DNA of 64,000 bases from Pedobacter namyangjuensis. Lineage in GTDB: Bacteria > Bacteroidota > Bacteroidia > Sphingobacteriales > Sphingobacteriaceae. A model generated the notes under the pieces. It made no database searches and was not told the origin of the DNA. It was given only the letters and a program-made list of their open reading frames with translations. Made by a program: the position numbers and the translations under genes. Each line of letters starts with the position of its first letter. Position 1 is the first letter of the stretch. Positions 25,187 through 34,259 of this stretch are shown here, one piece after another. Location of the stretch: NCBI RefSeq assembly GCF_003313325.1, contig NZ_QMHQ01000001.1, positions 1,364,001 through 1,428,000 on the forward strand, in the 5' to 3' direction.

Positions 25187-25555
25187 TTAAAAACTGACAA
25201 TGCGATGTAAACGATCGTAAATGATGTGGTTAAGCTCTAACATGGTAAATGTGCCTTGCAATAAATCTTTAAGTTTGATGATTTGCAAAAGCGACAAAAC
25301 ATAACAGTGATCGCAAGCGCAGATAAAGATGATTTGTACATCGGCAGACTTGTCGCTGTTTAATAACAAATCTTCAATATCGATCTGATAAACGGCTTTT
25401 TTAAGCTTCAGTAAGTTACGATAATCAAATCTTGCAAGTTTACCAGCAAAATCAATATACCAACAGTTTTCGCTGTCTGATTGATAGATAGCTCCATTTT
25501 TGGTGCTAAATACTTCGGTAAAATTGATGGTTGGTAAGGTTAATGTTTCTTGCAT
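25187..25555 (-). CDS. Conserved small protein of unknown function
   Basis: 122 aa, soluble. Contains IFICACDHCYVLS with two cysteines and a histidine in CACDHC, which could bind metal. The N-terminal half is beta-rich (TKNGAIYQSDSENCWYIDFAG). No family named with certainty. It lies between ferritin and a divergent DoxX-like gene. Confidence 0.6.
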   Translation of the reverse strand: MQETLTLPTINFTEVFSTKNGAIYQSDSENCWYIDFAGKLARFDYRNLLKLKKAVYQIDIEDLLLNSDKSADVQIIFICACDHCYVLSLLQIIKLKDLLQGTFTMLELNHIIYDRLHRIVSF

Positions 25556-25690
25556 TTTTTGCCTACAAATCTTTATGCTACAAATATGAATATTATTTGG
25601 ACTTATTCCAAATAAATATAAAATAATAAGCAGTTGAGTTGGGTTTACGAATAGAATGTCGTTTCTTTAAGTTTCAAATGCCCTAAATTT

Positions 25691-26938
25691 ATGAATACCA
25701 TCCCTTTGCAATGGAGCTCGTTAGAACGAATAGCATTTAGATTTTCCTTTTGTGTGTTGTTTTTGTTCATGTTCTTTTTTAACAATGGAACAATGCCGTT
25801 ATTTTATCTTATTGCTAAATTACAAAATGCGTTGATGCATCAGTTTATTCCTTGGTTGGGCGAAAAAGTTTTTCATTTACCTTATCCAATAACAGAGTTT
25901 ACCAATGGGAGTGGGGACACTACGTACGATTACGTTGTGCTTTGTTGTGTGGTTGTAGTAAGTATTCTAGCAACATTAATTTGGTCGGCTTTAGATACTA
26001 AAAGAGGAAATTACAACCGTTTATATTATTGGTTAACCGTTGGGGTGCGTTTTTACGTAGGTCTAATGCTTATTAATTATGGTTTGGTAAAAGTGGTGCA
26101 ATTACAATTTTCGCCACCTAGTTTATACAGATTGGTTACCACTTATGGCGAGTCATCTCCGATGGGATTAGCATGGACTTTCCTAGGGTTTTCTAAAGGT
26201 TATAACCTTTTTATGGGCATAGCAGAATTATTAGCAGGGCTGTTACTTTTTAGAAGAACTGTAACCGTTGGTGCAATCATTACTTTAATGACCACAGCAA
26301 ACGTAATGGCAGTGAATTATTTTTACGACGTTCCGGTTAAAATTGTATCTACAGCTTTAGTGGTAATGTGCTTATTCTTGCTGGTGCCAAATATCAATCG
26401 TTTATTTAATCTTTTCTTTAAAGGCTTGCCCACTGTTTTAAGAACATTGGATGCGCCATTAATTGCAAAGCGATGGAAGAGGATTGCAAAATACACATTT
26501 AAATATCTTCTGATCGCTTTTGTGCTACTCGGAGGAATTGCAGGTTTAATTAATAGCTATTCAAGATACGGTGCAGGTGCGCCAAAATCACCTTTGTATG
26601 GAGCCTATAAGGTAGATGAATTTAATACAACTGCCAAAGGCGATGTGAAAAAGTGGGAACTTCTTTTACTGCAAACACCAGAACACGGCGCAATAAAAGA
26701 TACCGATGGTTTGGAATGGGTAACAGTAAATGCAGATACTTTACAGAAAAAATTAAGCTTAGCATTCAGCAACGATCCCGATAACAAGCATCAATTGAAT
26801 TACAAAAAGGAGGGAGATAAGCTATTTTTAAGAGGCAGGATTTACGTTGATACTGTAGTAATAAGCTTAACAAAAATGAAATTTGAGTTGGTAGATAGAC
26901 AATTGAACTGGATTAATGAGAGACCATATAATAAATAG
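25691..26938 (+). CDS. DoxX-like polytopic membrane protein
   Basis: 415 aa. About six to seven membrane segments in the first 290 residues; the part near 120-215 (RFYVGLMLINYGLVKV, GIAELLAGLLLFRRTV) looks like a DoxX four-helix unit. The last 120 residues are an extra-membrane domain. Family members are redox-related membrane proteins with poorly known function. ATG 25691, divergent from the 122-aa gene. Followed by a lipoprotein gene with its own promoter. Confidence 0.7.
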   Translation: MNTIPLQWSSLERIAFRFSFCVLFLFMFFFNNGTMPLFYLIAKLQNALMHQFIPWLGEKVFHLPYPITEFTNGSGDTTYDYVVLCCVVVVSILATLIWSALDTKRGNYNRLYYWLTVGVRFYVGLMLINYGLVKVVQLQFSPPSLYRLVTTYGESSPMGLAWTFLGFSKGYNLFMGIAELLAGLLLFRRTVTVGAIITLMTTANVMAVNYFYDVPVKIVSTALVVMCLFLLVPNINRLFNLFFKGLPTVLRTLDAPLIAKRWKRIAKYTFKYLLIAFVLLGGIAGLINSYSRYGAGAPKSPLYGAYKVDEFNTTAKGDVKKWELLLLQTPEHGAIKDTDGLEWVTVNADTLQKKLSLAFSNDPDNKHQLNYKKEGDKLFLRGRIYVDTVVISLTKMKFELVDRQLNWINERPYNK

Positions 26939-26943
26939 ATAGA

Positions 26944-26975
26944 TTTTTGACAGCTAGTTTTTAATGTTAGTTTTG
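26944..26975 (+). promoter_or_regulatory. Promoter of the small lipoprotein gene
   Basis: TTTTTG (26944-26949), 18-nt spacer, TAGTTTTG (26968-26975): a good match to the Bacteroidetes -33/-7 pattern, 20 nt before ATG 26995. Confidence 0.7.
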
Positions 26976-26994
26976 CAGCTTAATTAAAAATTAA

Positions 26995-27279
26995 ATGAAA
27001 AAAAATCTATTTAACGCACTCATCGCTTTACTTATTACCTGCTCACTTAGTTCTTGTGCAACTGTTTTTGGTGGCAAAGTAACAACTGCTCAACGTACGC
27101 CTCCAGCAGCTGGCGAACCTACAAGGCCAATCCGTGCAGTTGCACTTATTGCAGACATTATATTGTTTTGGCCGGGATTAATTGTTGATTTTGCTACAGG
27201 CGCAATTTACAAACCAGAAGGAAATGGTGTAACAAAACCTGTAATAACAGAAAAAATTGCTACCCCACCTGCAAAATAG
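26995..27279 (+). CDS. Small lipoprotein
   Basis: 94 aa. Signal peptide with lipobox LSSC (Cys 21). After it comes ATVFGGKVTTAQ, then a hydrophobic stretch (about 48-66, VALIADIILFWPGLIVDFATG) and GAIYKP. It resembles short Bacteroidetes 'CATVFxG' lipoproteins (YceK/YidQ-like layout). Envelope location likely; role unknown. Confidence 0.75.
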   Translation: MKKNLFNALIALLITCSLSSCATVFGGKVTTAQRTPPAAGEPTRPIRAVALIADIILFWPGLIVDFATGAIYKPEGNGVTKPVITEKIATPPAK

Positions 27280-27304
27280 TTAAAAACTAAGCTAGCGGAA
27301 TTAT

Positions 27305-27745
27305 TTATTCCGCCAGCTCTTTAACTTTTGCTAAAGCTTTCGGCCACATATCGCTAAACATGGCTATCATATCCTTATTTTTTTCAGACTCTTCCATGTC
27401 CATAAAAATATGCAGATTCGTATTGCCACCAGCCTCGCTTAAGGTGTAGTTTTCTTTTGCGCCAGCCCAGGTTTTTACTTCTGCGCTCTCGTAATCTTCT
27501 ACTCCATTGTCGTACATCCCTAAATGTTCTATAGACAAAAATTCGTTGGGTACACTTTCTGCAATTTTTGATACCATTCCTCTGTTGCTATCATCTACAA
27601 ATAATGCTTTGCTTCCCTTTTTCCAATCTGTTACCGCTTTAGATCCTTCGCTAAATGCGGCTGCCCATAATGGGTAGGTTTCTTCGCCAAAAAGTACATC
27701 CCATACTTTTTCTCGGCTTGCTTTTATTTCAATGTTATAATCCAT
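27305..27745 (-). CDS. SRPBCC-fold (AHSA1/START-like) protein
   Basis: 146 aa, soluble. First strand IEIKASREKVWDVLF is the typical start of the SRPBCC fold, and the C-terminal helix (MFSDMWPKALAKVKELA) closes its ligand cavity. These proteins bind hydrophobic ligands or co-chaperone targets; the ligand is unknown. It is adjacent to and read with a VOC-family gene (70 bp upstream), a frequent pairing. Confidence 0.8.
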   Translation of the reverse strand: MDYNIEIKASREKVWDVLFGEETYPLWAAAFSEGSKAVTDWKKGSKALFVDDSNRGMVSKIAESVPNEFLSIEHLGMYDNGVEDYESAEVKTWAGAKENYTLSEAGGNTNLHIFMDMEESEKNKDMIAMFSDMWPKALAKVKELAE

Positions 27746-27815
27746 TTTAAAGTATTTTAGTTTAGTATTTAGCTATTAGATTATTACTCAAGGTTGCCAT
27801 ACTCAAGATTTCCTA

Positions 27816-28232
27816 CTATCGATTAGGTAGCTTACTAAAATCCATGTATAACAAATTCCATCTGTGCCCATCCAAGTCTACAAAGCCACCTCCGTACATC
27901 CAGCCGTCTTTTTCTCCGCCTTCGGCATAAATTTTACCACCTGCGTCTTTGGCCTTCTGCAACATTTCATCTACTTCATCTCGGCTTTCTGCATCAATAG
28001 AAAATAAAACTTCTGTACCTTTTGAAGTATCTGAAACAGGATTTAGGCAAAATCCCTCAATTACATCATTGGTAAAAAGCATCATTACAAAGTTCTTTTC
28101 GCCTATAAAAAATGAAGCCATGGTATCTGTAAACGGGAATTTTTCGTTAGGCTTAAAGCCTAGCTGTTTAAAAAATGCTACAGATTTTTCTATGTTTTTT
28201 ACAGGCAGATTTGCCCAGATTTCCTTGGTCAT
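27816..28232 (-). CDS. VOC-superfamily (glyoxalase-like) protein
   Basis: 138 aa with two beta-alpha-beta-beta-beta units: IWANLPVKNIEKSVAFFKQLGF at the start and EVLFSIDAESRDEVDEML in the second half, ending GGGFVDLDGHRWNLLYMD. Members include glyoxalases, antibiotic-binding proteins and dioxygenases; the metal ligands are not complete enough to name a reaction. Probably co-transcribed with the SRPBCC gene. Confidence 0.8.
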   Translation of the reverse strand: MTKEIWANLPVKNIEKSVAFFKQLGFKPNEKFPFTDTMASFFIGEKNFVMMLFTNDVIEGFCLNPVSDTSKGTEVLFSIDAESRDEVDEMLQKAKDAGGKIYAEGGEKDGWMYGGGFVDLDGHRWNLLYMDFSKLPNR

Positions 28233-28384
28233 TGGTTCCTATATTTAGATTATTCTAATTTCGGAAATTATCACAATAAATACAGAGGGGCTACGCGACA
28301 AATTTAGGGGACAAATGAGACACGAATAAAATGAATTGAATAAGAGGCGGAAATCAAGCTGAATAGTAACAAGAGTTCGAATCG

Positions 28385-28582
28385 TTAACAAGTTGGGATG
28401 ATCTTTTTTACTTGTATTAATCCACCACCAAAAAGTACAAATGTAAATTGCCAATAACCATCTCCACTATCGAATTTAATTTCTTCAACTTGACCAAAAG
28501 TGCCTATGCCATTGCTTATTTCATCACCAACTTTCACATCATTTAGCTCGCCGGTGGGGGTATTGTCATTTAATATTTTCAT
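28385..28582 (-). CDS. Small beta-rich protein
   Basis: 65 aa: two or three strands with KVGDEISNGIGTFGQVEEIKF and WQFTFVLFGGGLIQVKKI. It looks like a small SH3/barrel-type domain. No homologue recognised. An overlapping frame at 28245-28454 is poorer and not accepted. Confidence 0.45.
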   Translation of the reverse strand: MKILNDNTPTGELNDVKVGDEISNGIGTFGQVEEIKFDSGDGYWQFTFVLFGGGLIQVKKIIPTC

Positions 28583-28656
28583 AGTAGAGTTAAGCTTAAA
28601 ATTGGAAGTTTTTAGTTGAAAACTTACTCAAGACCAAAATTCATTCCTAAATTCTG

Positions 28657-29232
28657 TTAGCCGAGTGTATTATAACAAGCTCTACAACGTGGTTCGTAGC
28701 TGTCTTTTTCTCCTAAAAGGATTTTACTTTCGTTTGCAACTTTTCTGAAAGAATAAACCGCCGGGCTTCCGCATTGCATACAAACCGCATTCACCTTGGT
28801 AACGTGTTCTGCTATAGCTAGTAGATTTGGCATAGGGCCAAATGGTTTGCCTAAAAAGTCCATATCTAAACCAGCTATGATAACCCTAATACCTCGTTGA
28901 GCGAGCTGATTGCAAACCTCTGGCAGGTTATCGTCAAAAAATTGAGCTTCATCTATGCCAACAACTTGCGTTCTGCTTCCTAGAAGTAAAATTGCAGAAG
29001 AGTTCTCTACGGGAGTAGACTGGATGGAATTTAAATCGTGCGAAACGACAGCACTTTCATCATAACGAGTATCGGTTTTTGGCTTAAAAATTTCAACATT
29101 GAGCTTTGCAATTTGTGCTCTTTTTAATCGCCTAATTAATTCTTCGGTTTTGCCCGAAAACATGGAGCCGCAAATCACTTCAATGCTTCCACAAAATTCT
29201 CCCCGTTTAAAGTTTTGCTCGCTAAATAACAT
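28657..29232 (-). CDS. tdk: Thymidine kinase
   Basis: 191 aa from ATG 29232. It phosphorylates thymidine with ATP in the salvage pathway. P-loop [11 protein letters not shown], the [10 protein letters not shown] motif with catalytic Glu in that region, lasso-like YEPRCRACY and two zinc CxxC pairs (CMQC, CRAC) mark the type II TK. The frame is open 22 codons upstream, but a TATATTTG box on the minus strand lies 18-25 nt before ATG 29232. Divergent from the acidic spacer protein. Confidence 0.93.
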   Translation of the reverse strand: MLFSEQNFKRGEFCGSIEVICGSMFSGKTEELIRRLKRAQIAKLNVEIFKPKTDTRYDESAVVSHDLNSIQSTPVENSSAILLLGSRTQVVGIDEAQFFDDNLPEVCNQLAQRGIRVIIAGLDMDFLGKPFGPMPNLLAIAEHVTKVNAVCMQCGSPAVYSFRKVANESKILLGEKDSYEPRCRACYNTLG

Positions 29233-29250
29233 TAGTAAAGGTATTTTAGC

Positions 29251-29280
29251 CAAATATAAAAGATTTTTATAGTACTTTTG
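29251..29280. promoter_or_regulatory. Divergent -7 boxes between tdk and the acidic gene
   Basis: Minus strand: TATATTTG (29251-29258) for tdk. Plus strand: TACTTTTG (29273-29280) for the gene at 29327. Both match TAnnTTTG; -33 elements are weak. Confidence 0.55.
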
Positions 29281-29326
29281 ATTGTCATTTATTAACATAA
29301 ATCACCCGTTTTTTCGTTACTGCATT

Positions 29327-30400
29327 ATGATGAAGCAAGAAGATCTTTTTAGAAAATTAGGTTCGATATTGAATGAACTAAACGAACAATATCAGTTTTT
29401 GTCGCAAAATCCGCAACAGCTCAACGAGTTAGAGCTAGAGTTGTTTCATGCGAATGCTAGTTTTTTAACAGATCACATTCAGATTGTAAAAAAGATAGCG
29501 CTTAATCAAGCACAACAAACTTCGGCAACACCATCTCCAGTAGTTGAAGACCGTGTTGAGGAAGAACCTTCTATTTACGAAGAGGAGGAAGAAGATGTAC
29601 ATCAAGAAGAGCAGTTAGAAGCGGTAACCTTTTTGGAAGAGGAGCAAGCTTTAGCCGTTGAAGATAGAGTTGAAGAGGTTTCTGTAAGGGAAATTGAAAA
29701 GGAGATATTTAAGCTGGATGACGAGCCATCTACTTTTGAGTTTATTTTAAACGATCATTCGGAACACGAAAAGTTTGATTTTGAGGAGAAAGGTGCGCAT
29801 GAGTTATTTGATAGGCAATTAAGCGAAGCTGAAGAGCGAATTTTAGCTGAGAAAAGGGCAGTTGCTGAAACTCCTATTGAACCAGTAAACGACTCGGTTG
29901 TTGAAGAAGAACTTTTTGAAGAAGATGAAGACGACGAAATTGGTCCTGAGCCATTTTTAGTGCACCACGAAGAGGAAGAGGACGCTCCAGTTGAGGAAGA
30001 GGTAAAAATTATGGCTGAAGATTTAGCCTTGGAAGAAGTACCGCTTGAAAAGGTCGAAGTTAACCAAGTTGAACCTGTGGAAGATCCAACGTTCAAACCC
30101 ACTTTGAACGATATCTTGGCAGGCAAAACAAGCATTAGCAGTGTAAATACAAATGCCACATCCAGCATCAGCGACCTAAAACAATCCATCAGCCTAAATG
30201 ATAAATTGCTTTACATTAAGGATTTGTTTAACGGCTATAACCTAGCTTACGCCGAAGCAATCGATTTAGCTAATAAACAGCCCAATTTTGAAGCAGCGGA
30301 TAACTTTTTCCAGAAAAATTATGCTAACCAATATAATTGGAGCGAAAAACAGGCAACGGTTGATAAATTTTATCAGTTGTTGAACCAACGTTTCAAATAG
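29327..30400 (+). CDS. Acidic linker protein with conserved C-terminal domain
   Basis: 357 aa from ATG 29327 (ATG 29330 also possible; a TTG at 29282 is upstream of the likely mRNA start). Residues 1-60 are helical (NELNEQYQFLSQNPQQLNELELELFHANASF in parts). About 75-275 is a very Glu-rich, low-complexity linker. The last 75 residues (ISLNDKLLYIKDLFNGYNLAY...) form a second folded helical domain. No catalytic motif. It is probably a cytoplasmic adaptor; the partner is unknown. Confidence 0.7.
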   Translation: MMKQEDLFRKLGSILNELNEQYQFLSQNPQQLNELELELFHANASFLTDHIQIVKKIALNQAQQTSATPSPVVEDRVEEEPSIYEEEEEDVHQEEQLEAVTFLEEEQALAVEDRVEEVSVREIEKEIFKLDDEPSTFEFILNDHSEHEKFDFEEKGAHELFDRQLSEAEERILAEKRAVAETPIEPVNDSVVEEELFEEDEDDEIGPEPFLVHHEEEEDAPVEEEVKIMAEDLALEEVPLEKVEVNQVEPVEDPTFKPTLNDILAGKTSISSVNTNATSSISDLKQSISLNDKLLYIKDLFNGYNLAYAEAIDLANKQPNFEAADNFFQKNYANQYNWSEKQATVDKFYQLLNQRFK

Positions 30401-30403
30401 GAA

Positions 30404-30477
30404 CAAAGAATAAGGACCAAAGAAAAAGGAAGGTTAAGCCTTCGGTTCGCGTGCTAGAGTTTTATCCTTATTCTTTG
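30404..30477. repeat. 13-bp inverted repeat between convergent genes
   Basis: CAAAGAATAAGGA (30404-30416) pairs with TCCTTATTCTTTG (30465-30477). An inner AAGGTTAAGCCTT is nearly palindromic. Likely a bidirectional transcription stop between this gene and rodA. Confidence 0.55.
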
Positions 30478-30494
30478 ATCTTTTATCCTTTGTC

Positions 30495-31757
30495 TTATAT
30501 AAAACCCATTCTATTCGAATCTAATTTTAGGAAGATGAATAGCAATACGGTAAAGCTCCACAGAGAGGATCCCCCGTAACTGATAAAGGGTAATGGAATG
30601 CCAATTACGGGCATTAGCCCAATAGCCATTCCGATATTTACAAATACGTGGAAAAATAGAATACAAGCAATACAATAACCGTAAACCCTAGAAAAAGCAG
30701 ATCGCTGTCGCTCTGCGAGATTTACAATTCTTAATAGTAAAAAAGCGTATAAACCAATAACTACAAAAGATCCAACAAAGCCCCATTCTTCACCAACGGT
30801 AGAGAATATAAAATCGGTGCTCTGTGCCGGAACATAGCCAAATTTCGTCTGTGTTCCCTGCAAAAATCCACGACCTGTAACTTGTCCGGCTCCAATTGCA
30901 ATTTTAGACTGTATCACATTATAGCCAGTACCTTTATTATCGGTTTTTAAACCTAAAATAACTTCAATGCGGTCTCGCTGATGTTTTTGTAAAACGTTAG
31001 TGAAAATAAATTTGGCAACGAATAGATAGCCTATTGCTAAAATGGTGATGATAGAGATTCTAATAATCTGCTGTTGTCTTTTTCTGTTGTTATAAATGAA
31101 AAGCCCGCCTACAATAGCAATCGCTAATATGAGTACCGTTGGACTTAAAAATAAATTCAAGATAAAAAGTACAACCGCTCCCCAAAAAATAGTTAGCAAA
31201 TAACCTGGTAAACCCTCTCGGTACAACGGAAACATAAACGATAAAAATACCAACGTAGAGCCTGCGTCTGGTTGCAACATTATCAGGAACATAGGTAGGA
31301 TTATAATCGCAGCGCAAATTAATATGGGCTTAGTTGTATTTAATTTAACGTTAAATGAGCTAATATATCTTGCAACAAGTAAGGCTGTGCCAAACTTTGC
31401 AAATTCTGATGGTTGCAACCTAAAACTACCAATGGCTATCCATGCCTGATTGCCACCCACATTTCTGCCTACAACCAATACAAGTAACAATAGTAGCATG
31501 GTTATACCGTAAATTACGGGCGCAAATACACTGAAAAATTTTGCGTCGAATAATAAAATGGAAAACCCTAAAATGAGACCCGTACCGATGAAAATTAATT
31601 GGCGACCATAATTTGCATTGAAACTGAAACCACCAACATTATCTGGATTGTAAACCGTAGCATAAATACTTATAAAGCCAATAGCGCACAAAGCCATGTA
31701 AAGCAGTATGGTAATCCAATCTACATTAAAAAAGAATCTGTTACCTTGCTGTTGCAT
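30495..31757 (-). CDS. rodA: Rod-shape SEDS glycosyltransferase RodA
   Basis: 420 aa, about ten membrane helices, SEDS family. It polymerises lipid II for side-wall growth together with PBP2. Typical conserved points: WIAIGSFRLQPSEFAK (about 105-120), QPDAGSTLVF and the C-terminal PLPFISYGGSS. It overlaps the end of mrdA by 17 bp, the classical order at the end of the mre operon. Complete. Confidence 0.95.
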   Translation of the reverse strand: MQQQGNRFFFNVDWITILLYMALCAIGFISIYATVYNPDNVGGFSFNANYGRQLIFIGTGLILGFSILLFDAKFFSVFAPVIYGITMLLLLLVLVVGRNVGGNQAWIAIGSFRLQPSEFAKFGTALLVARYISSFNVKLNTTKPILICAAIIILPMFLIMLQPDAGSTLVFLSFMFPLYREGLPGYLLTIFWGAVVLFILNLFLSPTVLILAIAIVGGLFIYNNRKRQQQIIRISIITILAIGYLFVAKFIFTNVLQKHQRDRIEVILGLKTDNKGTGYNVIQSKIAIGAGQVTGRGFLQGTQTKFGYVPAQSTDFIFSTVGEEWGFVGSFVVIGLYAFLLLRIVNLAERQRSAFSRVYGYCIACILFFHVFVNIGMAIGLMPVIGIPLPFISYGGSSLWSFTVLLFIFLKLDSNRMGFI

Positions 31758-33744
31758 TTTTTTTAGGTTCTGTTGCTTGCTTATTAAAAGTACTAAGTGT
31801 GCTGTTTTTTAGAGGCTTATTTGTATTTCTTTTAAGGCTATCGGTTTTTAAACTATCTGTTTTTAAACTATCAGCTTTGCTTTTTGGCTTAACAGGCTTT
31901 GTTCCTTTAGGTGGCGGCGGTAGCAGATTTGCATCTTTGTACATTTGAATGGTACTGCCATGAATTCTTCTGTTGGTTAAACTATCTGTTAAATACTTTT
32001 CGGTCATGTAACTAGCAATTGGTGCAGCATAAGCGCCTCCATAACCGCCATTTTCTATAATTACCGCAATAGCAATTTTCGGGTTATCCCTTGGAGCAAA
32101 ACCTATAAACACAGAGTGATTTTTACCACGATTATTTTGTACCGTACCCGTTTTGCCACACATAATTGTGTTTGGTAAACGAGATTCTATAGCCGTTCCC
32201 CATGAAGTATTTACCGCATCCTGCATTCCATCAATAACTGGTTCGAAGTGTTTGGCATCTATGTCTACATAGTGTTTAACTGTATATTTTGAATCGATTT
32301 CCTTATCTTTTCCAATTCCCTTAACCACATGTGGCTTAATATAATAACCCCTATTAGCAATAATAGCCATGATATTTGCCATCTGTAAAGGCGTTGTACT
32401 AATCTCGCCCTGCCCGATACCAACAGATAGGATAGAGGTGTAACCCCAATATTTGTTTGGGCGTTTGCTATAATCCTCTGCTGTAAATAATTTGTAAGCA
32501 CGCTCGTTGGGTAAATCTATGCCAAGTGTATCGCCAATACCAAATTTACGCACTTTCTTTTGCCAATCGTCGTAAGTAGGTCGTTGCTTTTTCATACCAT
32601 TTTTGGTAATCGCTTTCGCAAAAATTTGATAGAAATAGGTATTGCAAGAACGAGCAAGTCCCCTTCTTAGCGAAATGTTACCGTCCACGTGTTCGCATTT
32701 AAATTGCCTGTTACCAGCCCAATAATAGCCAGGACAATTAAAGGTAGTATTGGGGTCAACAATGCCTTCGCTTAAAGCAATTAGAGCGCTTAACGGTTTA
32801 AAAGCCGAACCGGGAGAATATTTTCCCTGTAAAGGTCTTACAAATAAAGGACGGTTATTTTGCGGTTCGTAAAGTTCCATCAATTTGTTTCCTGTATTTC
32901 TCCCAACCATTATATTTGGGTCGTAACCTGGGCTACTCACAAAGGCCAATACTTCGCCTGTGCTTGGCTCAATAGCAACAACACTTCCAACTTTGTTTTT
33001 TAGTAGTTCTTCGCCTAATTTCTGCAGTTTAGCATCAATGGTAGTATATAATTCTTGGCCTGATTTTGCAAGGATATCTAATTTTCCGTCAGCATAAGGA
33101 CCTTTGGGTACATTATGCACATCATAAAGCATGTGCGTAATGCCTTTTTCTCCACGTAAAAACTTTTCGTAAGTGCGTTCAACTCCAGATCTGCCTATAT
33201 AATCACCCAAGCTATAGTAACCTTCATTCTTTTCTATTTCTGCAGGAGTGGCTTCTTTTATGTAACCTAGAAATTGAGCAGCTATACTATCAGGGTAGGT
33301 TCTTATTGTTCGTTTTTGTACAAAAAAACCTTTGTAGTTAACCATCTTCTCTTGTAGTGTTGCATAGGTTTCTACCGACAGGAATTTAACAAAAATAGAA
33401 GGCTGAAATTTAGATTGTGTAACGGCCTTTTTAAAGCTTTTTCTAAAAGTTTGCATATCAATACCAACAGCTGCGCAAAGCGATAAAGTATCGAAAGGTT
33501 TTACCTCGTTAGGAGTAACCATTAAATCGTAAACCGGTTGATTTTGGACCAATACCCTGTTTTTTCTATCTACAATAACACCTCTAGCTGGATAGATATA
33601 CAATTTACGAAGTGCATTGTTGTTGGCACTTAAAAAGTACTTGTCGCTAACTACTTGTATATAAAAAAGTTTGCCTAAAAGGATTAAGGCAATTAGAATA
33701 AACAAACCCTGAATAATATATTTTCTATTAAACAACTGATCCAT
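31741..33744 (-). CDS. mrdA: Penicillin-binding protein 2 (elongasome transpeptidase)
   Basis: 667 aa, class B PBP. One N-terminal membrane helix (about 11-30), pedestal domain and C-terminal transpeptidase domain. Active site: SAFK (S313-K316), SCN near 370 and KTG (CGKTGTVQN) near 535. The tail is odd: a Pro/Lys-rich region with DSLKTDSLKTDSLKR, three repeats that other PBP2s usually lack, likely disordered in the periplasm. Its start overlaps the mreD stop by one base; its end overlaps rodA. Confidence 0.95.
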   Translation of the reverse strand: MDQLFNRKYIIQGLFILIALILLGKLFYIQVVSDKYFLSANNNALRKLYIYPARGVIVDRKNRVLVQNQPVYDLMVTPNEVKPFDTLSLCAAVGIDMQTFRKSFKKAVTQSKFQPSIFVKFLSVETYATLQEKMVNYKGFFVQKRTIRTYPDSIAAQFLGYIKEATPAEIEKNEGYYSLGDYIGRSGVERTYEKFLRGEKGITHMLYDVHNVPKGPYADGKLDILAKSGQELYTTIDAKLQKLGEELLKNKVGSVVAIEPSTGEVLAFVSSPGYDPNIMVGRNTGNKLMELYEPQNNRPLFVRPLQGKYSPGSAFKPLSALIALSEGIVDPNTTFNCPGYYWAGNRQFKCEHVDGNISLRRGLARSCNTYFYQIFAKAITKNGMKKQRPTYDDWQKKVRKFGIGDTLGIDLPNERAYKLFTAEDYSKRPNKYWGYTSILSVGIGQGEISTTPLQMANIMAIIANRGYYIKPHVVKGIGKDKEIDSKYTVKHYVDIDAKHFEPVIDGMQDAVNTSWGTAIESRLPNTIMCGKTGTVQNNRGKNHSVFIGFAPRDNPKIAIAVIIENGGYGGAYAAPIASYMTEKYLTDSLTNRRIHGSTIQMYKDANLLPPPPKGTKPVKPKSKADSLKTDSLKTDSLKRNTNKPLKNSTLSTFNKQATEPKKNATAR

Positions 33745-34259
33745 TAATTCGCCTTTCTGTTATGAAAAATAAATTCAACTAATAAAATAACAAACAGCGA
33801 AAATACGGCACTTAGCAACGCTCTGCCTAAAGTATAACCGGCTTCATCGAGCTTAAAAGCTTCTAAGAAGAAAACAACCAAATGGTGAACGATTATACAC
33901 AGTATTGCGTAAACGCTAAACCATTTAAAGCCCATGTTGCCTAAAGAAGGCTCTGGCTCATCTATTGCATCTCTATTAAAACTTACAGATATAAATAGCA
34001 CTCTTACTAAAGCTAAAGCAACGCAAGCACTAGTGTGCACGCCTAAAGTGTCGTAAAATGCATCTAAAGTTAAACCAGTGCCAAAGGCTAATAAAAACAG
34101 TAAAATGTTTGGTATCCCGAAAGGCAATACCATTAAAAATAGGATATAAACGAAAGGAGTAGATAGATTGTAATAGGCTAGGTTACGCAAGAGAAAAATC
34201 TGCACAAACAACAGGATAATCCATCTAAAAATATTTATGAAAATGGTTCTACTGTTCAT
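33744..34259 (-). CDS. mreD: Rod shape-determining protein MreD
   Basis: 171 aa with five to six membrane helices. Identified mainly by position between mreC and mrdA and by size; conserved FVYILFLMVLPFGIPN and FGTGLTLDAFYDTLGVH are typical for Bacteroidetes MreD. The gene overlaps mreC by 11 bp and mrdA by one base, so translation is probably coupled. Confidence 0.88.
   Translation of the reverse strand: MNSRTIFINIFRWIILLFVQIFLLRNLAYYNLSTPFVYILFLMVLPFGIPNILLFLLAFGTGLTLDAFYDTLGVHTSACVALALVRVLFISVSFNRDAIDEPEPSLGNMGFKWFSVYAILCIIVHHLVVFFLEAFKLDEAGYTLGRALLSAVFSLFVILLVEFIFHNRKAN

Noticed and set aside
28245..28454. 69-aa minus-strand frame
   Set aside because: Overlaps the better 65-aa frame at 28385-28582 and lacks any protein-like pattern.
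29755..30189. Serine-rich minus-strand frame of 144 aa
   Set aside because: Shadow of the acidic linker: GAA/GAG codons read backward give Ser/Phe-rich peptides.
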